This document shows positions 36,860 through 45,111 of a DNA stretch of 64,000 bases, in pieces. Location: contig PAQV01000092.1 in the NCBI GenBank assembly GCA_002709405.1, forward strand, positions 1 through 64,000, given 5' to 3'. The position numbers were made by a program, and so were the translations under genes. The notes under the pieces are model-generated. The model ran no database searches, was not told the DNA's origin, and was given only the letters and a program-made list of their open reading frames with translations. The DNA comes from Paracoccaceae bacterium (GTDB lineage Bacteria > Pseudomonadota > Alphaproteobacteria > Rhodobacterales > Rhodobacteraceae). The stretch's first letter is position 1. Every line of letters begins with the position of its first letter.

Positions 36860-38167
36860 TCAGCCCAGCACAGAGAAACTCGATTCCGCGTTGATCTCGC
36901 GCTTGCGGGAGTAGAAGCCCACGTCGATGTCGCGCTGGATATACGGCAGGGTAAAGCTGAGCGGCGCGGTGTCGTGATCGTTGCCCGCCTCGCAATAGGC
37001 CACGAGCGCGGCCATCATCTTGCCGGCGATGGGCGCGTTCTTGAACTGGTTTCCCGACGTGCCGCAGGCCATGTAATAGCCCGGCAGCGAGGACTTGTCG
37101 TAGATCGGGATCCAGTCGGTCGAGGCATCATAAAGGTCCACCACGCCGCGCATTTTCGACGGGATGCCCAGCGAAGGGACCCTCTGGGCATAGCGCATGG
37201 CCTGGGTCGTCCACTGGTCGGTGAAATCGCGGTTGTAGTCCGTGTCGCTTTGCGCCCAGTCATGGGGGTCACATTCAGGATCTTCGGACCCGATGAGGAT
37301 GTGGTTGCCATGTTCCGGCCGGACGTAGACGGCAACATCGCTGTCGGACACGATCATGCCGTCGTTCTCGAAGTCAAAGCCCGCGGGGCTGGGCACATGG
37401 GTGACCTCTTGCCGGAGCGGGCGGGTGGCGATGGTCATGTCGCCGGTCACCCCGGCCAGGGTGTTGATCTGGTTCGACCCCGGCCCGGCCACATTGATCA
37501 CCACGGGGGCATGGATCTCTTCGCCACCCGCCAGTTTCACCCCCGCGACACGGCCGTTACTGACCAGGATGTCGGCCACCTCGGCCCGGTGGCGGACCTC
37601 GGCCCCGTGCATCGCCGCGGCGGCCATCAGGTTTTGCGCGGACAGGGCGGGGTCGGTGACATAGCCTCCGTTCGGCCAATAGACCGCGCCCGAGAGCGTC
37701 CGGCCGTTGGATTGCCCGAAATCGGGATCGTCAGCGCGCTTGGGCGGCGCGAAACTGTCCAGCGTATAGATCGGCATCTTCCGGCGGACCTCGTCGGGCG
37801 AGAGATCCTCGAACGGGCAATCGAGGTCCGCCGAGTACTTCATGTGGCGCGACAGGTGATCGTTCGCCGGGGATTTCATCACCATGCAACCGGTTTCGCG
37901 GAACTGGGCCAGGGGTTGATCCTTGCCCAGGGCCAGGTATTCTGCCCAGTCGCGCCAATAGTGGTACCCTTCCCAGGCAAAGGCGGTGCCATCAAAGGTC
38001 GAATAATGCATCCGGATGATGGCGCAGGATCCGGCGGTCGATCCATGCCCCGCCTGGGCGTTCCGATCGAGCGAGAGCGTCCGGAAACCCGCCTTGGCAA
38101 GTTCGAAAGCGATGGCGGCACCGATCACACCTGTTCCGATGATGATGGCGTCTGGGGTCCTGGTCAT
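36860..38167 (-). CDS. FAD-dependent oxidoreductase of the DAO family
   Basis: A 435-residue flavoprotein of the glycine/sarcosine/D-amino-acid oxidase superfamily. The dinucleotide motif is DAIIIGTGVIGAAIAFELAKAG (residues about 5-26, shown only in part by IIIGTGVIG), followed by the acidic LSLDRN end of the beta-alpha-beta fold and a GHGSTAGSCAIIR flavin-contact loop. The C-terminal part includes DWIPIYDKSSLPGYYMACGTSG, typical of sarcosine-oxidase-like enzymes. It should oxidise an N-methyl or D-amino acid and pass electrons to oxygen or quinone. AGGAG nine bases upstream sets the start; the open frame to 38284 crosses two palindromes and is not coding. The gene is single and likely regulated by those palindromes. 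Confidence 0.88.
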   Translation of the reverse strand: MTRTPDAIIIGTGVIGAAIAFELAKAGFRTLSLDRNAQAGHGSTAGSCAIIRMHYSTFDGTAFAWEGYHYWRDWAEYLALGKDQPLAQFRETGCMVMKSPANDHLSRHMKYSADLDCPFEDLSPDEVRRKMPIYTLDSFAPPKRADDPDFGQSNGRTLSGAVYWPNGGYVTDPALSAQNLMAAAAMHGAEVRHRAEVADILVSNGRVAGVKLAGGEEIHAPVVINVAGPGSNQINTLAGVTGDMTIATRPLRQEVTHVPSPAGFDFENDGMIVSDSDVAVYVRPEHGNHILIGSEDPECDPHDWAQSDTDYNRDFTDQWTTQAMRYAQRVPSLGIPSKMRGVVDLYDASTDWIPIYDKSSLPGYYMACGTSGNQFKNAPIAGKMMAALVAYCEAGNDHDTAPLSFTLPYIQRDIDVGFYSRKREINAESSFSVLG

Positions 38168-38218
38168 GGCCCTGGTCTCCTGTTGATCCGCGTCTGCCGT
38201 CGTGAGCGGTTGGCGGCC

Positions 38219-38239
38219 AGAAAATTCGACGAATTTTCT
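38219..38239. promoter_or_regulatory. perfect 21 bp palindrome, putative operator 1
   Basis: Arms AGAAAATTCG (38219-38228) and CGAATTTTCT (38230-38239) around one central base. It lies 52 bp upstream of the FAD oxidoreductase start. It is far more AT-rich than its surroundings. A second palindrome with related half-sites lies 8 bp away, so it is most likely a repressor or activator site, not a terminator. Confidence 0.65.
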
Positions 38240-38247
38240 CGCCACCC

Positions 38248-38267
38248 ATTTTCTGTGAACAGAAAAT
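38248..38267. promoter_or_regulatory. perfect 20 bp palindrome, putative operator 2
   Basis: Arms ATTTTCTGT (38248-38256) and ACAGAAAAT (38259-38267) around GA. The outer AGAAAAT/ATTTTCT is shared with the first palindrome, and centre-to-centre spacing is about 28-29 bp, close to three helical turns, so two dimers could sit on the same face. Which regulator binds is unknown; GntR, IclR or LysR types use similar sites. Confidence 0.65.
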
Positions 38268-38346
38268 ACCCCCACCCGGGCCACAGGGAAATTGTCCGGC
38301 CGACGCTAGCCAGCCCGACAATCCCTGTCCAGACGCGGATCCCGGA

Positions 38347-39218
38347 TCAGTTTTTCAGAACAACGTTCTCGATCCAATTCCGATAGCGCGAGATCCGGGT
38401 GTCGACCGCATAGAGATCCTCATGACCGCAACTCCGGTTCGCCCCCATCGGCTCACCAGTTCACGCTTGGTCTGCTCGGCCATGCCCTGGTCGCAGACCG
38501 CGTTCGACACCACGCGGATGTCGGTTTCCATCAGGGCCACCGGGAACGGTTCGTTTTCCATCATGCCCCGTCCCGCAATCACGGCCGGCCCGGCCGGAGC
38601 CGCCGAATTCGCCGTGATCAACGGGATCGTCGCCGCGGTTCCGTTCTGCTCGATCGGTTGGGCCAGCTTGATCAGGGCGATGTCGTTGTCGACCGTGCTC
38701 CGATCATGGCCGGAATGGGCAAAGATCGCGGCCGCCTGGTAGATCACGCCGCGGTCAAGGATTTAGGAATGTCCCCGCACCAGCACGCTTTCGGGCGCCG
38801 AGACCTGGCCGTCATCGCGGACCACGCAATGCGCGGCGGTCAGGACCCATTGCTCGGTCCCGAAGGTGCCGCCGCAGAATTGCGAGGAGAACAGGCTCTT
38901 CGAACTGTAATCGGGAATGTCGCCGAAATGCAGGGACACGAACGCCCGCCAGGCCCCCTCTTGGGACGGATGGCCGCCGAACACTCGGGCCCCGTTGCTG
39001 TCGGCCGCGATCTCTTCACGAGCCGCGCGGGCCGCCCGCATTGCCGCGCGGATGGGCACCGTTCCTCCTGCCTCGTTCGGCCCAAGCGCCGACAACCCGC
39101 CCTCTTGCGCCTATCCCGGCCCGACCGCCACGGCCGAAGCCAGACCCGCCACAACGGCCCCGCCCAGCACGGCCCGTTTTGCCCCACGCCACTGTGCCCC
39201 AGTGCATACAGTCCACAT
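38347..39218 (-). pseudogene. decayed trypsin-like serine protease
   Basis: Remains of a secreted S1 protease. From an ATG at 39218, with AGGAGG upstream, a signal peptide can be read (RAVLGGAVVAGLASAVAVG), then a TAG at 39111-39113. In the same frame follow ARVFGG, a CGGTFGTEQWVLTAAHC histidine box, a TAA at 38763-38765 and a DNDIALIKL aspartate box. The region that should carry GDSGGP is missing: the sequence jumps from CDQGMAEQTKR to LVSRWG. A frameshift near 38450 then puts the conserved C-terminal helix (YAVDTRISRYRNWIENVV) in another frame, ending at 38347. Two stops, one deletion and one frameshift make a functional protease impossible. Confidence 0.85.
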
Positions 39219-39252
39219 GGCTCAAGCTCCTCCTCTTATCCATCCTGCGAGC

Positions 39253-40352
39253 TCAGGGCGCGTGCAGCGTGCCTGCCCGTATCAATGCCTGCCGCCGGGG
39301 CAGAACCCGCCAGTCGCGGCGGCTGACCCAGATGCCGGACACCGATGACACCCCCAGCATCGCTCCACGCGTATGTTCCGCCTGCGCCAGCCCGGCCAGC
39401 TGGCGTGCGACGGGATGATCTGGCGGCAGGGGCGCGCCCGAGCCCAGATCCCGGGGCGGCGCGATGCGGATCGTCAGATCCAGCGGCCGGGCCACGACCT
39501 GGGCAACGCGCGCCTCGGCCGGCGGGCGGCCACCTTGGCCGTGAACAACCCTTCGACCTCGGCCGGCTCCCCTTCGGGCGCCATGTTGACCTCGCGCGCG
39601 AATTCGGTCGACTGCGCGGTGTAAAAGGCCAGGTATCCTCCGGGCAGATTACCGCCCCCGGGCCGGATCAGCTCGGGTTCCGACAGATCCGACATCACCA
39701 GGTCCAGCCCCGGGGCCGCAGGATCCACGTGGCGCAGGCCAGCCACGGCCATGCGTGTCCCGGTCCCCGAATGACAACTGTCGAGCGCCAGCCAGACATT
39801 CGCGCCCCGCGCCCGGATCGCGTCGATCGCCGCGCCCAGCTCCTCGTCGACGATGGCGTTGGGAATGACCCCTGATCCGCGCTCGGTCGCGGCGGCGTCG
39901 ATGGGCAGGAAGACCTCATCCTGGCGGACCGTCTCATCGCCGGTCTGGTCATGCTGACGGGTGCCATGGCCGCCGAGATGGATGTAGACGAAATTGCCGG
40001 GCGCGGATGCCTCGGCCTCAGCGGCCAGGGCACCCAGGATTGCCGCCCGGGTCGGTCGGGTGGCCGCCTCGACCCCGTCGGCCAGCAGGGTGATGTGGTC
40101 CGCCCCCCGCCGGGTCAGCACGTCGGCCATAAGGCGCACATCGTTGGCCGGCCCCCGCAGATCCGCCAGCCCGACGTCCAGCTCGTAATCCGACACCCCG
40201 ACCAGCACCGCGCGCAACTCTGCGGCCAGGGGGGTGCTGATCGTGACACTCATGGCCAGACAGGCCGCACCAGCAACAGCTGCGATACGTTTTCGTTTCA
40301 CCAGCCCATCCCCGGACCCGCGCACTTGACCATAGGTAAATCCTGTCGTCAC
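39253..40352 (-). pseudogene. caspase-like (C14) protease gene, frameshifted near the 3' end
   Basis: The 5' part encodes a secreted caspase-fold protein: a signal peptide (AAVAGAACLAMSVTISTPLAA), a VGVSDYELD start of the fold, catalytic H129 in YIHLGGHGTRQ and C193 in LALDSCHSGTG, numbered from a start at 40352; a GTG at 40301 is an alternative. At about 39510-39530 the frame slips. The actual frame ends after 22 aberrant residues at 39474. The other frame continues with ARVAQVVARPLDLTIRIAPP to a stop at 39253. One missing base near CGCCGGCCGAGG explains it. The core active site is intact, so a shortened product could still be active; the decayed neighbours favour loss. Its divergent partner at 40517 is also broken. 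Confidence 0.7.
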
Positions 40353-40516
40353 CGGCGTGAGTTACCAAGAAATATCGCCTGCCCGCCACACCTTGTCGCT
40401 TGTTCGCAAAGGGCTCTGGTGGTTACCGTCGTCCCGACCAAGGCTGTTGCATCAAAGCGTGTTCACCATGTTCCGCATGGGTTTTCACGTCACCTTTCCC
40501 GGAGGCCCGGGGCCGG

Positions 40517-41903
40517 GTGCCGCACCTGGCGCTGCCCCTTGGACTTGCCGCATTCCTGACCCTTGGCCTGGTCGCACCACGGCCGGGCCTGGCCCAGAGT
40601 GCCGCTGACTTGACCGAGCTGCAATTCCTGGCCCAGACCGATCCCGCGGCGGCGGTTCAGGCGATCGAGGACACCCTGACGACGCTGCAAACCACGCCGG
40701 GCAGCGACATCGGATGGTCTTCGACCTGATGGAGATGCAGGCCGAGCTGTCGCCCCCGCACGCCCCCGACCTGACGATGCGTATGGCCGGCATGGCCCGT
40801 CGCCTGCCAGAACTGGAAGAAGACCCGGTCGCGTTTTATGCCCGGGCGCAGGAGCTCTTCGAGACGCGAGGCGATTTGGACAATGCCCAGCTGGCGGCCG
40901 ACGAGCGATTGGCGGTGATGCTGGACCGGGCCTATGCCGCCGATGCTGTGGCGGCGGCCTACCTGGAGTTCGCCCGGATTTCCGAGGCCCTGGGCGACCT
41001 GGACCTGGCCGACCGGGTCCGCGACCTGGCCGACGCCGGTCAGGTCCCCACATCCGAAGGCGGCACCCAGAAAAGCGGCACGCGCGGCGAGGGCGACGCG
41101 GCCTTCCGAACCGTCGACGTCTACTATGCCACTGACCGCTCGCCGACCGGCGAAACCGACCCGGCCCGCGTCTATGGCGCAGGTCGGGGCGAGCTGGACC
41201 TGGGCGTGGCCAGCGTGACCGTGCCCGCCATCCATGCGCCGGGCATGATCGAAAGCGCCTCGATCTGGCGGCTGGAGTTGCGGCCCGACCCGTCGAAACA
41301 CGTGGCCCTGCAATCCGTGACCCGGCTGGAGGATGCGGCGTTCTACGACCGGCTGTCAGCGGAATTCGACGACGACATGACCGAGGCCCTCGTCTTTGGC
41401 CAGGGCTACAACGTGACCTTCGACCAAGCCGCCAAGCGGGCCGCCCAGATGGCCTATGACATGCATTACCCGGCGGTGCCGATCCTGTATTCCTAGACCT
41501 CGCGCGGGTCGACCCTGGCCCATATCGCCGACACCGCCGTGGTGCGGCTGAGCGGCCGGCGGCTGGCGCTTCGGAACTGGGCGAGGACATGCTGGCACAC
41601 AGCTATTTCGCCGACGAAAGCTCGGCCCTGGCGGATATCGTGGCCCTGTTCTGAAGCGATGCCGCACCCGACAAGCGCTGCGGGCTGGAGCCGGCCTCGG
41701 ATCTGCCGGCCGAGACCCAGACCATCTGGCGCTATCGCGACGGGACCTGCGCCACCGAAGAGATGATCGATGCCTTTTCGCATCTGCGCCGGGCGGGCAT
41801 CATCGACCCGCGCGGGATCCATATCTTCCTGTCCTAGGTGGTGACCGCCCCCAGCCTGATCGACAGGCTGGACTCGGCGCTGGAACGGCTGCTGCAACCC
41901 TGA
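40517..41903 (+). pseudogene. decayed DUF900-type alpha/beta hydrolase (COG4782)
   Basis: Remains of a secreted esterase-like protein. A signal-peptide-like start (GTG at 40517, LALPLGLAAFLTLGLVAP) loses frame at about 40715, after which MVFDLMEMQAEL... continues in a new frame. The family core is clear: VDVYYATDRSPTGE, YGAGRGELDLGVASV and AQMAYDMHYPAVPILYS. A TAG at 41494-41496 follows. About 100 residues, including the nucleophile motif HSMGN, are absent at about 41565. The C-terminus (LAHSYFADESSALADIVALF, TQTIWRYRDGTC) continues in another frame with a TGA at 41652 and a TAG at 41835. The stops fit TGG to TGA/TAG changes. VHGYNV has become GQGYNV. Not functional. Confidence 0.85.
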
Positions 41904-41921
41904 CACTGGCCTTGGGGGCAG

Positions 41922-42380
41922 TCACCCGCCGGGCGCGACAAGTTCGATCAGCTGACCGGTGACCGGCTGCAACAGCAGGTAGCCCAATACCAGCCAGACC
42001 GAGATCAGCAGAACCACCCGGCGCCAGGGATGCGTGCGGTAATCAAGTTTCAGCATCCAGCGATCCATGTGGCTGAGCTCTTCTCCGGCATGGGCGGGCC
42101 TTGAGGTCCGACAGCCCGGCCTGCAGGCCCCGACAGCTTTCCCACATGGCGGCCATGGCGATGGCCAGGTTGACGTATAGAAGGAAAAGACCACCAGGCG
42201 GGTGACCAGGTAGGTCTCGTTCGGGGTGAAGTTTTCCGACAGGAAGGCCATGACGGTGGCAATGGCCGCATGCGTATAGACCAGCCGTTCCCAGATCGGA
42301 TCGATCCGCCCCTGCAGGACCATGTAGACGTGGAACAGTTCGCGGGTCTGGACGGCGGTCGGCGGAGGCGGGTTGGACAT
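41922..42380 (-). pseudogene. small membrane protein gene with two compensating frameshifts
   Basis: An open frame of about 152 codons with an N-terminal soluble part (FHVYMVLQGRIDPIWERLVY) and a C-terminal membrane helix (VVLLISVWLVLGYLLL). The middle, residues about 73-105, is out of register: the actual frame gives a Trp/Pro/Cys-rich string. A shifted frame gives a natural LLYVNLAIAMAAMWESCRG and SDLKA, which rejoins the C-terminus at HAGEELSHMDRW. So two indels, about 100 bp apart, have scrambled the first membrane segment. I do not recognise the family. It may be a member of the same decayed cluster, or a tolerated mutant. Confidence 0.55.
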
Positions 42381-42522
42381 GGGCAAAAGGTCTCGGCACG
42401 GGACAACGCAACGGGGGCCAGGGGCGGCCCTCGCCCGGGTTTAGCCGGGCCGTGCACGGTGCAATTGATATCATCGGCCTCCGGTACCCAGCGTGGACCC
42501 GGGGACACGGTCCGGCCCCGGT

Positions 42523-43857
42523 CTAGCCGCGCAGGGCGTCGACGATCTTCATCCGGCGGACCGCCACACCGGGCAGCAGGGCCAACACGGTGGCGACGCT
42601 CAGGAAGCCTGCCACGAAATGCAGTTCGGGCCAGCCGAGCGAGGCTGCAATCAGGATGTCGGTGCGCGCCGACAGCACCCGGCTAAGCACGGCCGCGGCC
42701 AACCAGCCGACACCCAGGCCCAACACCGCGCCCGCGGCCAGCAGGCTGGCGGCATAGGACCAGACCACGGCAAAGACGAACCGGGCCGGCGCGCCTAGCG
42801 CGCGCAACAGGGCCAGTTGCCGACGGAACAGGCGGATCAGGATCAGCAGGCCGACAAGCACGCTTGCGGCGACCAGCACCTGGCTGACCAGGGCCATGAC
42901 CGACATGGCCTGGCGCACGTCTCCCATCACCCGGTAAAGCTGGGCCAGAACCGCACCGGGAAAGAACGCCATGGTCTCGGCCTCGCGGGTGAAGGTCGAG
43001 CGCAGCGCATAATTCGCCCACAGCGCGTCCGACCGGATGACAATGGCCGGCGTGCCCGGGAAATAGGCCGCGTCGAAGGGCGGGCCGAGGGGGTCGGCTG
43101 CGTCCGCCGGGGCCGGCGCATGCCCGTTGGCCAGGCCGTGGACCTCCCAGACCGCCTCGATCGGCACGATCAGCGCCCGGTCCCAGGGCGTGCCCGTGGG
43201 CGCCATCCGGCCGACCACATGAAAGCCCGCGCCCGCATGGGCGTGCCGGTTGTCGTCGTCCTGCGCCACGTCGCCGACCCCATGGGCGGGCTCGAAGACC
43301 TCGCCCAGAGCGACCGGGGCGAAGGCCCCCGCAACGGCCTCGGTCGAGGTCTCGAACATCCGGCCCTCGATCCGGTCGTCGCCCAGGTGGCGGACGAAAT
43401 CGGCGATCGTGCCGACCACCGGAGCCCCCTTGTAGCTGTCGCCAAACGCCAGCGGGGCGGCCATGGCAACGTTCGGATGGCCGGCGATCCCGGCAAAGAC
43501 ATCGCCCGACAACAGGCCCACATCGCTGGGTTGCAGGTAGACGGCGGCCAGCAGCATGGTCATTTCGCTGCCCGGAGCTGCCACGATCATGTCGAACTTG
43601 TCCGCCGCCGCAGCTGTGCCCGCACGAAGCCCGCGTTCCTGGGCCAACAGCCCGATCCCCAGCCCGACCGCCACGGCGATCAGCACGAGAAACAGCAGGT
43701 TCGGCCCGCGAAACCTCCATAGCATCGCCCGGACCAGGGGCCAGGGCCGCAACCCGCGCAGGACCAGCCCCCCGACCGCCAGCGCCGGCACCAGCAGCAT
43801 CGCCAGCCACAGGGCGTCCTGCACCGGCACGCTCAGGCTGTCCCACAGGGCGGTCAT
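42523..43857 (-). CDS. MacB/LolCE-type ABC transporter permease
   Basis: A 444-residue inner-membrane protein of the MacB/FtsX family. Two N-terminal helices (LWLAMLLVPALAVGGLVL and NLLFLVLIAVAVGLGIGLLA) precede a periplasmic domain of about 230 residues. Three C-terminal helices follow (QVLVAASVLVGLLILI, YAASLLAAGAVLGLGVGWLA, VAGFLSVATVLALLPG). Mechanotransmission permeases of this kind move lipoproteins or periplasmic ligands outward, not across the inner membrane. A His/Asp-rich loop (DDDNRHAHAGAGFH) in the periplasmic part could bind metal. The start overlaps the stop of the ATPase gene by 4 bp. It is the last gene of a three-gene operon. Confidence 0.88.
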   Translation of the reverse strand: MTALWDSLSVPVQDALWLAMLLVPALAVGGLVLRGLRPWPLVRAMLWRFRGPNLLFLVLIAVAVGLGIGLLAQERGLRAGTAAAADKFDMIVAAPGSEMTMLLAAVYLQPSDVGLLSGDVFAGIAGHPNVAMAAPLAFGDSYKGAPVVGTIADFVRHLGDDRIEGRMFETSTEAVAGAFAPVALGEVFEPAHGVGDVAQDDDNRHAHAGAGFHVVGRMAPTGTPWDRALIVPIEAVWEVHGLANGHAPAPADAADPLGPPFDAAYFPGTPAIVIRSDALWANYALRSTFTREAETMAFFPGAVLAQLYRVMGDVRQAMSVMALVSQVLVAASVLVGLLILIRLFRRQLALLRALGAPARFVFAVVWSYAASLLAAGAVLGLGVGWLAAAVLSRVLSARTDILIAASLGWPELHFVAGFLSVATVLALLPGVAVRRMKIVDALRG

Positions 43858-44531
43858 GGCCCGACCTCGTCGGTGATCCGCCCGTCGGCGATGGTGATCA
43901 CCCGGTCCATCCGGTCCAACAGGGCAGGATCGTGGCTGACCGCCACCAGGGTCTTGCCCTCGTCAGAGGCCATTGCGGTCAGGTCCTCGATCAGGGCGTC
44001 GGCCGCGCCCCGGTGCAGGCTGGCCGTGGGTTCGTCGGCCAGCACGATCCCGGCATCGTTGGCCAGCGCCCGGGCCACGCCCACCCGCTGGCGTTCGCCG
44101 CCGGAATAGCTGTCGACCCCGCGTTCGGGCTCGGCGAGCCCCAGGCGGTCCAGCAAGCCTGCCGCCCGGGCCGCGATGCGGCCGCGTGCGGCACGCGGGG
44201 CAAAAAGCGCCGGAAGGGCCGCGTTGTCGATGCCGCTCAACTCTTCGAACAGCAGGAAATCCTGGAAGATCAGTCCCATTCGCTCGGCCCGGAAGGCCCC
44301 GCGCCGGTCCGGGGACATCGCCGACAGGTCAACGCCCTCCCAGGTCACATGACCGGCAGCCTCTTCGATCAGCCCCGCCAGGGCGTAGAGCAACGTCGAC
44401 TTGCCCGCCCCCGACGGCCCCCTGACCCCAAGGCTGCGGCCTTTCGGCAGGGTCAGGCTGTCGACGGACAGGATCGTCCGCCCCCCGCGCCCGGGCACGA
44501 CCAGCCCGGAAACACTCAGGGCATCAGGCAT
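43854..44531 (-). CDS. LolD/MacB-type ABC transporter ATP-binding protein
   Basis: A 225-residue ATPase with complete motifs: Walker A GPSGAGKS (about 38-45), Q-loop IFQDFLLFEELS, signature YSGGERQRVGVARAL, Walker B IVLADEPTASL and H-loop AVSHDP. The sequence type matches LolD and MacB N-domains. It overlaps the upstream DUF3299-like gene by 8 bp and the downstream permease gene by 4 bp, so the three are translationally coupled. All catalytic residues are intact, unlike the type I ATPase at 18.2 kb. Confidence 0.92.
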   Translation of the reverse strand: MPDALSVSGLVVPGRGGRTILSVDSLTLPKGRSLGVRGPSGAGKSTLLYALAGLIEEAAGHVTWEGVDLSAMSPDRRGAFRAERMGLIFQDFLLFEELSGIDNAALPALFAPRAARGRIAARAAGLLDRLGLAEPERGVDSYSGGERQRVGVARALANDAGIVLADEPTASLHRGAADALIEDLTAMASDEGKTLVAVSHDPALLDRMDRVITIADGRITDEVGP

Positions 44532-44964
44532 TGCGGGCGTAGGTCGCGTCTGCCAGCCGGATGCGGCTGAGAAACCCCGTGTCCTCGTCCCGGAAAGACC
44601 CCAGTTCCAGGACGCCGCTGGACACGATCCGGACGTTGTAGGGCATCACGTCGACGATGCGCTTGGTATAGATGGCCAGGATATCGGACGGCCATTCGGC
44701 CTCGGTCTCGCAGAAGGGGCAGACCGACATCGGGATCTTGGTCAGCACGAAGAACCGGCTTTCGGCCTTCAGGGGCGGCGCCATGTAGCCATCGACGGCC
44801 ACGCGCTTGCCCTCCAAAGATTGGGCGAGGTCGGAAAAGCTCATGTCCTTGTTATAGAGGTCACGCAGCTTGATCGGCGCATCCGTATCGGCGGCACGCG
44901 CCAGCCCGGGACAGGCCAGTGCGGCTGCAGAGGCCGCAAGAAGGGTACGGCGGGTGAGAGGCAT
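44524..44964 (-). CDS. periplasmic DUF3299-like protein
   Basis: A 146-residue secreted protein. The signal peptide is PLTRRTLLAASAAALACPGLARA, with one Arg pair that is Tat-like. The mature part has KRVAVDGYMAPPLKAESRFF and a VCPFCETEAEW segment, which resemble the DUF3299 family. The CPFC pair could form a disulfide or bind a metal. AAGGAGA before the ATG sets the start. It is first in an operon with a MacB-like ATPase and permease; similar gene sets are linked to metal (zinc) uptake in Vibrio, as I recall, so a metal role is an inference. A 14 bp tandem repeat lies just upstream. Confidence 0.7.
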   Translation of the reverse strand: MPLTRRTLLAASAAALACPGLARAADTDAPIKLRDLYNKDMSFSDLAQSLEGKRVAVDGYMAPPLKAESRFFVLTKIPMSVCPFCETEAEWPSDILAIYTKRIVDVMPYNVRIVSSGVLELGSFRDEDTGFLSRIRLADATYARNA

Positions 44965-44990
44965 CTGCGTCTCCTTGTTCGGGCGGCCCG

Positions 44991-45060
44991 GATCGGATGG
45001 TCCTGATCGGATGGTCCAGATCAGGCGGCCCAGATCGAATGAACCTGATCCGGAATGCAG
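44991..45060. repeat. imperfect 14 bp tandem repeat, five copies
   Basis: Copies start at 44991, 45005, 45019, 45033 and 45047: GATCGGATGGTCCT, GATCGGATGGTCCA, GATCAGGCGGCCCA, GATCGAATGAACCT and a decayed GATCCGGAATGCAG. A sixth diverged copy may precede at 44977. The array lies in the 147 bp between the alkaline phosphatase stop and the DUF3299-like gene, in the 5' region of the latter. It could be a slippage array or a set of regulator half-sites. Confidence 0.8.
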
Positions 45061-45062
45061 GA

Positions 45063-45084
45063 GAGGGCCGGCAGAGCGGCCCTC
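45063..45084 (-). terminator. hairpin after the alkaline phosphatase gene
   Basis: GAGGGCCG (45063-45070) and CGGCCCTC (45077-45084) form a perfect 8 bp stem with a six-base loop, 27 bp downstream of the phosphatase stop on the minus strand. No T-run follows. It would separate the phosphatase transcript from the ABC operon. Confidence 0.5.
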
Positions 45085-45111
45085 CCCCACTTTGTCACGT
45101 CACCGCAAATG

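Noticed and set aside
43970-44425. Plus-strand frames over the LolD-like ATPase gene
   Set aside because: Antisense shadow with Arg/Pro-rich sequence; the minus-strand ATPase motifs are complete.
44991-45060. Short CRISPR array
   Set aside because: Units are 14 bp in direct contact, with no spacers and no cas genes.
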